64,000 bases of DNA from Flavobacterium cheniae (GTDB taxonomy: Bacteria > Bacteroidota > Bacteroidia > Flavobacteriales > Flavobacteriaceae). Shown in pieces: positions 1 to 9,100 of the stretch. The notes under the pieces were generated by a model, which made no database searches, was not told the DNA's origin, and worked only from the letters and a program-made list of their open reading frames with translations. Each line of letters opens with the position of its first letter. Positions within the stretch are counted from its first letter, which is position 1. The position numbers and the translations under genes are program-made. The DNA is taken from the NCBI RefSeq assembly GCF_004363695.1, contig NZ_SNZC01000001.1:389857-453856 (forward strand), written 5' to 3'.

Positions 1-1
1 A

Positions 2-1141
2 GATGATTTTTATCCAACTTCGTTTGTTTCCCAACGCTCGAGAATGATTTTTTTCTACAAACAAGAAAAATTTAAAGCCAATTTATCACTTCAAAACGTA
101 AGAGTTTGGGGCGATGTGGCTACAACTTCACCATCTGATAAAAATGGAGTGGCTCTATTCGAATCTTGGATTTCGTATGATTTCAATACAAACTGGACAG
201 CTAAATTCGGTCGACAAGTGCTTTCATACGATAATCAAAGAATTATGGGTGGAATCGATTGGTTACAACAAGGCCAAAGTCACGATGCGGTTTTGGTTAC
301 AAATAAAAAAAATAACTACCAAATGGATTTCGGAGCTGCGTTGAATAATAACAATGAAGCTCTTTACGAATCTGCATATGTGACGAACTATAAAAACATG
401 CAGTTTATTTGGTTCAACCAAAAATTTTCAAAACTAAGTTTGAGCTTTTTAGCGTTGAATAATGGCTATCAATATGAAAATTTAACCGAAAATAAATTCC
501 AAGTAGCGTATTTGCAAACCCTTGGAACTTATGGAAAATGGGATACTTCAAAATTCTATGGTGATTTCGGTTTGTATGCTCAAACAGGTGAAGCTGCTGT
601 TACTAACGATAAAGTTGATGTTGGTGCGTATTATGCGGGATTTAATTTAGGATACAAATTCACAGCTCCATTTAAAGCCGAATTAGGTTTTGAATATTTA
701 TCAGGAAAAGATCAAAATGAAACTGATACAAAAGTAAAATCATTCACGCCAATATTTGGAACCAACCACGGCTTCAATGGTTTTATGGATTATTTCTATG
801 TTGGAAATCATAAAAACTCAGTAGGATTGCAAGATGTTTACACTAAGTTTATTTACGATAAAAATAAATGGCAAGTAACGTTATCTCCACATTTATTTTA
901 TAGTTCGGCATCAGTTTACAACATGACTACTTTAGAAGAACAAGACAATTATTTAGGAACAGAAATCGATATAACAGGGACTTATAAATTAGATAAAAAC
1001 TTTATAATTTCTGGAGGTGTTTCTAAAATGTTTGGAAGCAACACTATGGAAATTTTAAAAGGAGGGAATAACAACAATTGTAACAATTGGGCTTGGGTAA
1101 TGGTATCATTTAATCCGCAATTGTTTACATATAAAAAATAG
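2..1141 (+). CDS. Outer-membrane porin, alginate-export-like (5' partial)
   Basis: The frame is open from the window edge: 14 codons precede the first Met at position 44, so the gene begins outside the window and that Met is probably internal. What remains (about 380 residues) consists of short alternating hydrophobic/polar strands rich in Tyr, Phe, Asn and Gly, with no transmembrane helices, which fits an outer-membrane beta-barrel. The start (QRSR followed by strands, then a VWGDV segment) resembles the alginate-export porin family. The substrate cannot be read from the sequence. Its position beside ric/nor suggests, but does not show, a role in anaerobic respiration. A strong terminator follows. 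Confidence 0.6.
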   Translation, partial: DDFYPTSFVSQRSRMIFFYKQEKFKANLSLQNVRVWGDVATTSPSDKNGVALFESWISYDFNTNWTAKFGRQVLSYDNQRIMGGIDWLQQGQSHDAVLVTNKKNNYQMDFGAALNNNNEALYESAYVTNYKNMQFIWFNQKFSKLSLSFLALNNGYQYENLTENKFQVAYLQTLGTYGKWDTSKFYGDFGLYAQTGEAAVTNDKVDVGAYYAGFNLGYKFTAPFKAELGFEYLSGKDQNETDTKVKSFTPIFGTNHGFNGFMDYFYVGNHKNSVGLQDVYTKFIYDKNKWQVTLSPHLFYSSASVYNMTTLEEQDNYLGTEIDITGTYKLDKNFIISGGVSKMFGSNTMEILKGGNNNNCNNWAWVMVSFNPQLFTYKK

Positions 1142-1180
1142 GTTAATTAATTATAAATAGGGTTATTGTTAATTAAAAAA

Positions 1181-1213
1181 GGACTGCTAATATAAAATTT
1201 AGCAGTCCTTTTA
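1181..1213 (+). terminator. Rho-independent terminator after the porin
   Basis: Perfect 10-bp stem GGACTGCTAA / TTAGCAGTCC with an 8-nt loop, followed by TTTT. It ends the porin transcript before the convergent ric gene. Confidence 0.85.
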
Positions 1214-1214
1214 C

Positions 1215-1248
1215 TTTAAAAAGAGTCGCCATGTAATTATGACGACTC
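1215..1248 (-). terminator. Terminator of ric (minus strand)
   Basis: Read on the minus strand, GAGTCGTCAT pairs with ATGGCGACTC (one wobble pair) and is followed by a run of T. It lies back to back with the plus-strand terminator of the porin. Confidence 0.8.
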
Positions 1249-1268
1249 CGTTTAAAGAACCTAATTAA

Positions 1269-1991
1269 CTAATAAAACTTATCTTGTAAAACAACGGCAC
1301 TTGGAAACAAAATATTATTTTCTAAATGAATGTGCGCATGTAAATCTGCTTCAAATTCTTGTAACATTTGGTACGTTACTTTGTACGTGTTACAAGCATC
1401 TGCAGGTGGTATATAATTGTTTGATAATTCTACAATTTTTTCAAATCGTTCACCTTCATTTTCATGTTCTTCCATCATCATGGCAATTGGGTTGGCTACA
1501 GAACCAAATCCAGGAATATTTATAGGTGAATTATTTCTATTGGCTTCCACCATTTTTTTGATGAATGGAAATAAAATTAACTCTTCTTTTTTCATATGTT
1601 GAGTTAATTCATCAGCACTTCTTTTGAATAATTTTTTAATTTCAAAAAGTTCTGGATGTTGTGCACCATGTACTTGCTCTAGCTTAATTAAAAACGAAAG
1701 CAATTGCGGGATTTTCTCTTCCACATAACGATGGTGTTTTTTTTCAATATAATCAATCAGTAAATCTAATTCCCAAGATTTAAAATCAATGCCTTGATTA
1801 TTGTTGTTAGATGTAACTCTTTCTAATTCATCTAAAAGAGCAAATTTATCTATCCCTTTTTTTGCACATACTTCATCAATAGTTCGGTTCCCTTTGCAAC
1901 AAAAATCGATACCTAGTTGACTAAAAACACCTGCGGTTCTGTAATCGTCAGCTACTATTGTGCCTACTGTTTTGTTTGAATCTATTACCAT
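1269..1991 (-). CDS. ric: RIC-family di-iron protein for iron-sulfur cluster repair
   Basis: The 240-residue protein has the ScdA/YtfE layout. An N-terminal DUF542 domain (about residues 1-60) contains the CC pair in GIDFCCKGNRT. A hemerythrin-like four-helix domain (about 75-235) carries His and Glu ligands in KKHHRYVEEKIP, MKKEELILFPFIK, EEHENEGERF and HIHLENNILFP. RIC proteins repair Fe-S clusters damaged by NO or peroxide and donate iron in the cytosol. The gene faces norCB across 164 bp containing one palindromic operator, placing it at the correct distance for control together with NO reductase. Length matches the family. The symbols ytfE and scdA are used elsewhere for the same family. 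Confidence 0.92.
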   Translation of the reverse strand: MVIDSNKTVGTIVADDYRTAGVFSQLGIDFCCKGNRTIDEVCAKKGIDKFALLDELERVTSNNNNQGIDFKSWELDLLIDYIEKKHHRYVEEKIPQLLSFLIKLEQVHGAQHPELFEIKKLFKRSADELTQHMKKEELILFPFIKKMVEANRNNSPINIPGFGSVANPIAMMMEEHENEGERFEKIVELSNNYIPPADACNTYKVTYQMLQEFEADLHAHIHLENNILFPSAVVLQDKFY

Positions 1992-2017
1992 ATTTCTATA
2001 TTTAATATTATAAAAGA

Positions 2018-2091
2018 CAAATTTATCCTTAATTTAATTTTCATTATATGATTTTAATCATATTTAATGTTTTTTTTTGGTGTTTATTTTG
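2018..2091. promoter_or_regulatory. Bidirectional Crp/Fnr-type operator between ric and norC
   Basis: The operator ATGATTTTAATCAT lies at 2048-2061 (centre 2054.5), inside a longer perfect palindrome at 2046-2063. On the minus strand a perfect -7 element TAAATTTG (2018-2025) ends 36.5 bp from the centre, upstream of ric. On the plus strand TATTTTG (2085-2091) also ends 36.5 bp from the centre, upstream of norC. Such spacing would put the operator near -41.5 at both start sites, the class II activation position of Crp/Fnr proteins. Function is inferred from the repeated architecture in this window. Confidence 0.75.
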
Positions 2092-2155
2092 CTGTATAAT
2101 TAAAAAGGATGAAAAAGTCCTTAATTATAAATTATTCTTAACTAATATCTAAAAT

Positions 2156-2587
2156 ATGTTATCAAAATCACAAGCACGAGCATTTTTTTTAGGCGGAACA
2201 GTAGTTACCTTTTTAGTCTTTATTGGCTTAACTATCTATTCGTTCATGCCTAAAAATGATCAAACTTATCATGATAAGATTGATGCAAAAGTTATTCGAG
2301 GAAAAGAAATTTGGGAATCGAATAATTGTATGGGTTGTCATACCATACTTGGTGAAGGAGCGTATTATGCTCCTGAGCTAACAAAAGTTATAGAAAGAAG
2401 AGGAGAAGGCTACGTAAAAGCCGTTTTACAATCTCCTGTTCCTTGGGGACCAAAAGGCAGAAAAATGGTCAAATACGAAATGAATGATGCCGATGCAGAA
2501 GCGATGGTCGCTTACTTTAAATGGATTGGTAACATTGATTTGAATGGTTTTGATCGAGTGGTTTCTCCTTTAGCTAAAGACAAATAA
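2156..2587 (+). CDS. norC: Nitric oxide reductase cytochrome c subunit
   Basis: The 143-residue protein has one N-terminal membrane anchor (about residues 9-32) and a c-type heme site CMGCH, followed by the GEGAYYAPEL segment characteristic of NorC. A Met-containing loop near GRKMVKYEM may supply the distal heme ligand. NorC passes electrons from periplasmic donors to NorB, which reduces two NO to N2O. It is 19 bp upstream of norB and behind the operator shared with ric. Length fits the family. Confidence 0.95.
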   Translation: MLSKSQARAFFLGGTVVTFLVFIGLTIYSFMPKNDQTYHDKIDAKVIRGKEIWESNNCMGCHTILGEGAYYAPELTKVIERRGEGYVKAVLQSPVPWGPKGRKMVKYEMNDADAEAMVAYFKWIGNIDLNGFDRVVSPLAKDK

Positions 2588-2606
2588 TAATCCAAAATAT
2601 AGAGTT

Positions 2607-3944
2607 ATGAAATATAAATCACAAAAAGTAGCGTATTGGTTCTTTGGATTATGCATGTTATTATTTGCATTACAAATTATCTATGGTTTTATTATGGGCT
2701 TTGCCCGAATAGGAATGGATGGTCTTCATGACTTTATTCCGTTCAATACAGCGAGAGCCGTTCACACTAATTTATTAGTAGTTTGGTTATTAACCGGTTT
2801 CATGGGAGCCGCATATTATATTATTCCTGAAGAAGCACAAAGAGAATTAGTCAATGTGAAATTGGCTTATGTACAGTTGATTTCATTAGCTGTTGTTGGA
2901 GTTTTAGCTATTGTTGGGTATCACTTTAATATTTGGGAAGGCCGAAAATTCCTCGAAATTCCAAGAGAATTAGATGTTTTAGTAGTAATCAATGTCTTAC
3001 TGTTCTTAGGATTAATCCTAACCACTTTATACAAAGCAGAACGTAGAACTACAACAGCATTAGTCTTGACTATGGGATTGGTTTTTGCTGCCTTATTATA
3101 TTTACCAGGTATGATTTGGTTTGATAGCCAAGTAACCGATTCATTCTTCCGTTGGTGGGTAGTACATTTATGGGTTGAAGGAGTTTGGGAACTAATCATG
3201 GGAGGTATTTTATCGTACTTATTAATCAAACTTACTGGTGTTGATAGAGAAGTTATTGAAAAATGGTTATATGTAATTGTAGGATTAACGTTCCTTTCAG
3301 GTTTATTAGGAACAGGTCACCATTATTATTATATAGGAGTTAATAAAATTTGGTTAATCGTAGGTGGAATTTTCTCAGCATTAGAACCATTAGCGTTCTT
3401 AGCGATGGCATTATTCGCAGTGTACATGTATAGAAAAGGTGAAAAATCACATCCAAACAAAATTGCTTTATTCTGGACAATCGGCGCTTCTATTGTATCT
3501 TTTGTAGGAGCTGGGTTATTAGGTTTTGCACATACATTACCACAAACGAATCTTTACACACACGGAACATTAGTAACGGCAATGCACGGTCACTACGCAT
3601 TCTGGGGTGCTTATGCTATGATTGTTTTAGCAATAATCAGCTATGCGTTGCCCAATTTAACAGGAAGAAAACGTTACAACAATACAAGTGGTCATATGGC
3701 TTTTTGGTTGTCAAATGTGGGAATGTTAGGAATGACGGTAGCTTTTGGAGTCGCTGGTGTTGCTCAAGTATATTTAGAACGTAAAATGAAATTAGATTTC
3801 ATGGATGTGCAAAATGAAATTGCAATTCACTTCGTAGTGTTACTGCTTTGTGCAACACTTTTTACAACAGGAATTACATTATTCATTATTGAGTTTATCA
3901 AATATGGTAAACCCACAGATGAAGCACTTGTAAAAGAAGAATAG
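2607..3944 (+). CDS. norB: Nitric oxide reductase catalytic subunit NorB
   Basis: A 445-residue membrane protein with about 12 helices. All expected metal ligands are present: H53 and H329 for low-spin heme b, H327 for heme b3, and H187, H238 and H239 for FeB. Glu191, Glu195 and Glu260 match the conserved NorB glutamates (HLWVEGVWE, GHHYYYIG, SALEP, MHGHYAFWGAY). It is a cNOR-type enzyme working with NorC. This complete ligand set makes it the internal reference for the divergent paralogue at 25.3 kb. A hairpin lies between it and norQ. Confidence 0.96.
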   Translation: MKYKSQKVAYWFFGLCMLLFALQIIYGFIMGFARIGMDGLHDFIPFNTARAVHTNLLVVWLLTGFMGAAYYIIPEEAQRELVNVKLAYVQLISLAVVGVLAIVGYHFNIWEGRKFLEIPRELDVLVVINVLLFLGLILTTLYKAERRTTTALVLTMGLVFAALLYLPGMIWFDSQVTDSFFRWWVVHLWVEGVWELIMGGILSYLLIKLTGVDREVIEKWLYVIVGLTFLSGLLGTGHHYYYIGVNKIWLIVGGIFSALEPLAFLAMALFAVYMYRKGEKSHPNKIALFWTIGASIVSFVGAGLLGFAHTLPQTNLYTHGTLVTAMHGHYAFWGAYAMIVLAIISYALPNLTGRKRYNNTSGHMAFWLSNVGMLGMTVAFGVAGVAQVYLERKMKLDFMDVQNEIAIHFVVLLLCATLFTTGITLFIIEFIKYGKPTDEALVKEE

Positions 3945-3983
3945 TTATTAATTATTTTGGTTAGAAATTTAAAATTAATAGCT

Positions 3984-4039
3984 AACCGAGACCAAGTGCC
4001 CAGAGTTGTCGCTGCCAGCATTTGGTTTCGGTTTTTTTT
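3984..4039 (+). terminator. Terminator or attenuator between norB and norQ
   Basis: AACCGAGACCAAGTG (3984-3998) pairs, with wobbles, with CATTTGGTTTCGGTT (4019-4033), followed by eight T in all. The 20-nt loop contains a further small CAG/CTG pairing. It lies 14 bp before the norQ start and could reduce norQD expression relative to norCB. Confidence 0.65.
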
Positions 4040-4052
4040 AAAATAAATTGTC

Positions 4053-4838
4053 ATGATAGTAGCAGAAAAAACAATATTTTATAAAGCAGTAGGTTCAGAA
4101 ATTGAAGTTTTCAATCAGATTAACCAATTGCAATTACCTTTATTATTGAAAGGACCAACAGGTTCAGGAAAGTCGCGTTTTATCGAATACATGGCTAATG
4201 AACTGAATAAAACATTAGTTACTGTAAGTTGCCACGAAGAAACTTCAGCAACCGATTTAATTGGACGTTTCATCATCAAAGGAGCTGAAACCATTTGGAT
4301 TGATGGACCTTTATCCATAGCCGTAAAAAACGGATATATTTTATATCTAGATGAAGTTGCCGAAGCACGACCAGATGTCATCGTAGCCATTCACTCCTTA
4401 ACCGATCACAGAAGAGAACTTTTCATTGATAAATTAGGAGAAACTATTAAAGCACATCCTGATTTTTTATTAGTCGCTTCGTTTAATCCTGGCTACCAAA
4501 AAGGATTTAAAGAATTAAAACCATCAACTCGTCAACGATTTGTAGCACTTTCATTCGATTATCCTAATCCAAAAGTTGAAACAGAAATTTTAATTAACGA
4601 AACAGGAATTGAAGCTGATATTGCTCAAAAGTTAGTTACTATAGGAACTAAAATTAGAAATCTTACCGAATTAGGTTTAACCGAAACCGTTTCTACTCGA
4701 TTATTAGTTGACGCAGCCAAATTGATCAACAACGGATTACCAAAACGATTAGCGGTTCACGTTGCCGTTGTAGAACCTTTAACAGACGAACAAGAAACCA
4801 TTCAAGCCTTAAAAGATTTGTGTGATTTAATGATTTAA
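4053..4838 (+). CDS. norQ: MoxR-type AAA ATPase NorQ, NO reductase activation
   Basis: A 261-residue cytosolic AAA+ ATPase of the CbbQ/NirQ/NorQ group. It has Walker A GPTGSGKSR, Walker B ILYLDEVAEA, a sensor region VASFNPGYQKG and an arginine-finger region STRQRF. With the VWA protein NorD it is thought to assist assembly or iron insertion of NorB. It is followed after 12 bp by norD, the usual partner. Length matches the family. Confidence 0.92.
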   Translation: MIVAEKTIFYKAVGSEIEVFNQINQLQLPLLLKGPTGSGKSRFIEYMANELNKTLVTVSCHEETSATDLIGRFIIKGAETIWIDGPLSIAVKNGYILYLDEVAEARPDVIVAIHSLTDHRRELFIDKLGETIKAHPDFLLVASFNPGYQKGFKELKPSTRQRFVALSFDYPNPKVETEILINETGIEADIAQKLVTIGTKIRNLTELGLTETVSTRLLVDAAKLINNGLPKRLAVHVAVVEPLTDEQETIQALKDLCDLMI

Positions 4839-4850
4839 AAGAATTGAAAA

Positions 4851-6617
4851 ATGGGCTTTGAATTAGATGAGATTATTTATAAAAAAGTACTCAAATACTT
4901 TAAAAACAAGCGACTAAATGATGTTGAAACTCTTAGCCGTCAAATCAACTTGTCTGATATTAAACCACGATTAACACTTTTTGCAAGAGCCATCTCTGGT
5001 GCTCCAATCGAAATTTTTCCTGCCGAACGCGAAGGGGGTTACAAAAACAAAAACTTTTTCTTACCAATTAATTGTTCGCTATTTCCAACAAAAGAAGAAA
5101 ATCTAAAATTCTATTTTTTTAGAACGGTGTATTTGAGTGTTCAAAAACAATTGAATTTGAATTGGGATAACCAAGACAATTCACCTGAACTTTCCTTGGA
5201 AAAAGCTACTGAAACTGCACCATTGGTTTTAGAAAAAATGTTTCAGGATTATCCATCCATGCAAGAGTTTTATTATGATGCGGTGTCAAAATTACCCATC
5301 AATAAAAAAGACCAAACCATTGATTATTCTTGGCTGTATGGAAAATGGATGAAAAATACGCCCGAAATTGAAGATGAAAATGTGTTACAAAATTTTGATG
5401 ACAATACTAAGAAAATTCAAAATAACGTCGTAGCCGAAACCACACTTCATGCCAAAGCTGTAGAAGAAATCGAATCGCTAACTATCGACAAAAAACAACA
5501 AGAAGATTATGTGTTAATGCACAGTTTCGAGAAAATTGAAACTGCAGAAGAATTCAACGGAAATTGGCGCGATTTTGATGGTGCCGATGATTTAGAACAA
5601 CATCAAGAAGCGTTGGAAGAGATGAATATGAAGTTTACCGTTCGTGTTGACGATATGGTACATTCCGTATATCAAGCAGATTTTGTGGAAAATACTTCTA
5701 TTGCCGAAAGTGCTGAGGTTGATGAAAAAGGCTTCCATTTAAAATATGATGAATGGGATTTCAAAAAACGAAATTACTTAACAAACTTCTGTAAAGTATA
5801 TCCGAAAACCCAACTTAAAACTCACGCAACTTATTATAAAAACACGATGGCAAAGTACAAAACCACTTTAAATGGTTTACGAAAAATGCTTACTAGCGTG
5901 AATAATAAAATGCAACAACAACGAAGACAATTACAAGGTGACGCTTTCGATTTAGACGCGTTAACCGATTTATATACCGATATTCATTCTGGAAAATCGC
6001 CTGACGAACGCATTTATTTATCCCAAAGAAAAAAAAATAAAGAAATTGCTATTTTGGTTTTGTTAGACATTAGTCTTTCAAGCGATGGTTATGCCGCTGG
6101 AAATCGGGTGATTGATGTAGAAAAAGAAGTTTCCATTTTATTTGGTGAAATTTTACATGAGTTCGACATCGATTTTGCGATTGACGGATTTTATTCCAAA
6201 ACCAGAAATTTCACAACCTATTTAACTTTGAAAGATTTCAACGAAAGTTGGGACAAAGCCAAACATAAAATAGGCGCAGTTGAACCTAATGGCTACACTC
6301 GAATTGGTCCCGCTTTACGTCATGCAGGAGCAAGAATGGATCAATTGGATGCTAAAAACAAATGGATTATCGTGCTTTCCGATGGAAAACCAAACGATTA
6401 CGATAAATACGAAGGTCAACACGGTATTCATGACATCAAACAAGCGTTACGAGAACTAAATGAACGAAAAATTAATTCCTATGCGTTAGCTATTGAAGCG
6501 CAAGCCAAATATTATTTACCGCAAATGTTCGGTCAAAATCATTATCAAATATTAACATCTCCTGAAGCTTTGCTGAAATCATTGGTAAAACTTTATGAGA
6601 AAATCAAACATCAATAA
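4851..6617 (+). CDS. norD: VWA-domain protein NorD, NO reductase activation
   Basis: A 588-residue protein with an acidic helical N-terminal part and a C-terminal von Willebrand factor A domain from about residue 400. The MIDAS-like site begins LLDISLSSDG and later shows GYTRIGPALRHAG and VLSDGKPNDYDKYEG, which is diagnostic of NorD. The predicted partner of NorQ in activating the NorBC complex. It ends one base before the start region of the hemerythrin-PAS gene. Confidence 0.92.
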   Translation: MGFELDEIIYKKVLKYFKNKRLNDVETLSRQINLSDIKPRLTLFARAISGAPIEIFPAEREGGYKNKNFFLPINCSLFPTKEENLKFYFFRTVYLSVQKQLNLNWDNQDNSPELSLEKATETAPLVLEKMFQDYPSMQEFYYDAVSKLPINKKDQTIDYSWLYGKWMKNTPEIEDENVLQNFDDNTKKIQNNVVAETTLHAKAVEEIESLTIDKKQQEDYVLMHSFEKIETAEEFNGNWRDFDGADDLEQHQEALEEMNMKFTVRVDDMVHSVYQADFVENTSIAESAEVDEKGFHLKYDEWDFKKRNYLTNFCKVYPKTQLKTHATYYKNTMAKYKTTLNGLRKMLTSVNNKMQQQRRQLQGDAFDLDALTDLYTDIHSGKSPDERIYLSQRKKNKEIAILVLLDISLSSDGYAAGNRVIDVEKEVSILFGEILHEFDIDFAIDGFYSKTRNFTTYLTLKDFNESWDKAKHKIGAVEPNGYTRIGPALRHAGARMDQLDAKNKWIIVLSDGKPNDYDKYEGQHGIHDIKQALRELNERKINSYALAIEAQAKYYLPQMFGQNHYQILTSPEALLKSLVKLYEKIKHQ

Positions 6618-6618
6618 A

Positions 6619-7587
6619 ATGTCAACATCAGAAACACATACAAACGTGATTGAAGGACATCCCATTCATACTTATTTCGTAGAAACCGATTTAATACATC
6701 AATTATTAGAAGAATTAAATACCATTAATCCAAAAGAAGAATTTCAGAAATTCTATAATGTCTTTAATCATTTAGCAACAGTTGAAAAACGTTTTGAACG
6801 AAAAGAAAATCAATTATTTCCGTTTTTAGAGCAAAAAGGTTGGACAGGACCATCGCGTAATATGTGGTCGTTTCATGATACGATTAGAGAAATGTTTCGC
6901 ATAGTCAGAAAAAATTTGGAAGACCAAGATTTTACTTCAGCCAAACACAATACCAATTTAATATCTCAAAATTTATATCGTTTATTGGAGGTAGAAGAAA
7001 ATGTTTTGTTTCCGAATGCGTTGGATTTATTATCTGAAGAAGATTGGATTAAAATGCGAAAAGGAGAAGATGAAATAGGGTGGATGTTGACCGAAGCACC
7101 ACCAAAATTCCCAAAAGAATCGGAGTACATTCATCCATCACAAGATACAGAACGCAGAACAGATGTTGTTTTTGACGAAAAAGCAGCACATTATGATGAA
7201 GGTTACATGACGGTTGAACAAGTAAACTTGCTTTTCAAAACCTTGCCAATCGATTTAACTTATGTAGATGAAAACGATAAAGTAATTTTCTACAATCGAG
7301 GTGAAGAACGTGTTTTTCCAAGAAGCGCTGGAATTATTGGCAGGGAAGTTCGTTTTTGTCATCCACCGAAAAGTGTCGATACCGTTTTACAAATTTTAGA
7401 AGCCTTTAGAAAAGGAGAAAAAAATGAAGCATCCTTCTGGATAAATTATAAAGAACGTCTGATTTACATTCGCTATTTCGCAGTTAGAGATGCACAAAAA
7501 CGTTACAAAGGCGTAATCGAAATGTCACAAGACATCACCGAAATCAAACAAATTGATGGCGAAAAACGATTGTTAGAATGGAAATAA
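6619..7587 (+). CDS. Hemerythrin plus DUF438-type PAS protein
   Basis: The start is set at ATG 6619, one base after the norD stop, rather than the upstream ATG inside norD; this gives 322 residues. An HHE hemerythrin-like domain (about 10-155) has H/E motifs EGHPIHTYF, FERKENQLFPF, SFHDTIREM and VEENVLFPNAL. A PAS domain of the DUF438 type (about 195-310) includes YVDENDKVIFYNRGEERVFP and RFCHPPKSV. There is no output domain. It probably senses or scavenges NO or O2 in the cytosol. Its place directly after norQD suggests a maturation or sensing role, which is inference. Confidence 0.8.
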   Translation: MSTSETHTNVIEGHPIHTYFVETDLIHQLLEELNTINPKEEFQKFYNVFNHLATVEKRFERKENQLFPFLEQKGWTGPSRNMWSFHDTIREMFRIVRKNLEDQDFTSAKHNTNLISQNLYRLLEVEENVLFPNALDLLSEEDWIKMRKGEDEIGWMLTEAPPKFPKESEYIHPSQDTERRTDVVFDEKAAHYDEGYMTVEQVNLLFKTLPIDLTYVDENDKVIFYNRGEERVFPRSAGIIGREVRFCHPPKSVDTVLQILEAFRKGEKNEASFWINYKERLIYIRYFAVRDAQKRYKGVIEMSQDITEIKQIDGEKRLLEWK

Positions 7588-7601
7588 TAAATTAGAAAAT
7601 T

Positions 7602-8264
7602 ATGAGAATTATAGGAACCATTTTATTCAGCATTTTTATCCTTTTTATTTTTTCTTGCGAAACAGTAGACCATCATCATGCACCAAAAACAGCGAATGAA
7701 GCGTTGAAAGAATTGATGGATGGAAACCAGCGCTACGTGGATAATATGCCTATACATCATGATTTTATTGATGAAGCACACCATTCAGAAAAAGACCAAC
7801 ATCCGCACACTTTTGTGTTGTCGTGTATCGATTCTCGTGTGCCGCCTGAAATTGTTTTTGACCAAGGAATTGGAAATTTATTTGTAGCGCGTGTTGCTGG
7901 AAATATAGAAGATGATAATATTTTAGGAAGTATGGAATATGCTATTCAAGTAAAAGGAACAAAATTGTTGGTGGTGTTAGGACATTCCAATTGTGGTGCG
8001 GTTCAAGGTGCAATCGATAATGTCAATTTGGGACATCTTACGCAGTTAACCAATCAAATTAAAGTTGCTTTTAGTCACCACAGAACGTATCCACTACCGG
8101 AACATTTATCCGATGAAGCTGGACGATTAAATGTGCTTTCAACCATAGACCACATTCTTACATCTAGTAAGATTATTAGAGAATTGGTCAAGCAGAAAAA
8201 AATCAAAATAGTAGGAACATTTTACGATTTACACACTGGTAAAGTCGAATTAATAAAATCATGA
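7602..8264 (+). CDS. Beta-class carbonic anhydrase, predicted lipoprotein
   Basis: A 220-residue protein with a lipoprotein signal ending FIFSC, so probably exported. The zinc site of beta carbonic anhydrases is intact: Cys-Asp-Ser-Arg in CIDSRVPPEIVFDQGIGN and His-x-x-Cys in GHSNCGAV. It interconverts CO2 and bicarbonate. It lies inside the nor gene run, 14 bp after the hemerythrin-PAS gene, and its stop overlaps the norE-like start (ATGA). The family call is firm; why an exported carbonic anhydrase is here is unclear. A HHH segment just after the lipobox could bind metal. Confidence 0.88.
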   Translation: MRIIGTILFSIFILFIFSCETVDHHHAPKTANEALKELMDGNQRYVDNMPIHHDFIDEAHHSEKDQHPHTFVLSCIDSRVPPEIVFDQGIGNLFVARVAGNIEDDNILGSMEYAIQVKGTKLLVVLGHSNCGAVQGAIDNVNLGHLTQLTNQIKVAFSHHRTYPLPEHLSDEAGRLNVLSTIDHILTSSKIIRELVKQKKIKIVGTFYDLHTGKVELIKS

Positions 8265-8830
8265 ACAATACAAAATCAATATACTATCCGCCAGGAGGAG
8301 TTTTAATTTGGATAATCATTTACTTAGAACTCATCACTTTCGGAATGGCCATTTTAGCATTAGCCTATTACGGTTCGGAAGAACGAGAATTGTTTCACAA
8401 TAGCAGTTTAAAACTGAATAAAACAATTGGAACAATAAATACGATTCTTTTATTAACCAGCGGATTTTTTGTAGCCAAAGGAATTCACTTTTTTAAAGCA
8501 TCCAATATAAAAAAAACTTTATCCTATTTCAATTGGGCAATGATTGGAGGTTTCGGATTTCTAGTTTTAAAATCAATAGAATATTATGAAAAATTAGAAG
8601 CAGGATTACACATGGATTACAATTCGTTTTTTAGATTTTATTGGCTATTAACGGGTTTTCATTTTATACATGTTTTGGTGGGATTAGTAATTTTATTAGT
8701 AATTACATTTTCCATCAGAAAAAAACAAACAGAAGCATCCTTTGAAGATATAGAAGCAAGTGCTAGTTTTTGGCACATGTGCGATTTAATTTGGTTGCTT
8801 TTATTTCCAGTTATTTATTTACTTTTTTAA
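8261..8830 (+). CDS. norE: Cytochrome oxidase subunit III-like protein, NorE type
   Basis: A 189-residue membrane protein with five predicted helices and subunit III features (GGVLIWIIIYLELITFG near the N-terminus, then FHFIHVLVGL). Short subunit III homologues beside norCB are called NorE. They improve NO reductase activity in other denitrifiers but are not catalytic. It overlaps the carbonic anhydrase stop by four bases and is followed after 11 bp by a NorF-like gene. Confidence 0.82.
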   Translation: MNNTKSIYYPPGGVLIWIIIYLELITFGMAILALAYYGSEERELFHNSSLKLNKTIGTINTILLLTSGFFVAKGIHFFKASNIKKTLSYFNWAMIGGFGFLVLKSIEYYEKLEAGLHMDYNSFFRFYWLLTGFHFIHVLVGLVILLVITFSIRKKQTEASFEDIEASASFWHMCDLIWLLLFPVIYLLF

Positions 8831-8841
8831 TTATATAGGTT

Positions 8842-9081
8842 ATGAAAGATACAATTACTTCAACGTTTGTTTTATTGCTCACGCTCACTTTAGTGGCTGC
8901 GTTTGCGGCATCTAATGTTAGTCCAGAAATTATTGTTACCACAGTTGTTGCTCTGGCGTTTATTAAATTTTGGTTAGTTGCTTTTCAGTTTATGGAATTA
9001 AAAAAAGCGCATCCTTTTTGGAAATATTTGATTATAGGTTTTGGAGGGTTGATGGGACTTATTTTAATGATTTTACTCTAG
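8842..9081 (+). CDS. norF: Small membrane protein, cytochrome oxidase subunit IV/NorF-like
   Basis: A 79-residue protein made almost entirely of three hydrophobic helices, with FIKFWLVAFQFMELKKAH resembling the second helix of prokaryotic subunit IV proteins. Placement right after norE and its size match NorF. Probably the last gene of the norCBQD-associated transcript, since the next promoter region contains its own operator. Confidence 0.75.
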   Translation: MKDTITSTFVLLLTLTLVAAFAASNVSPEIIVTTVVALAFIKFWLVAFQFMELKKAHPFWKYLIIGFGGLMGLILMILL

Positions 9082-9100
9082 TTTCTTCAAATTTCAAAGC

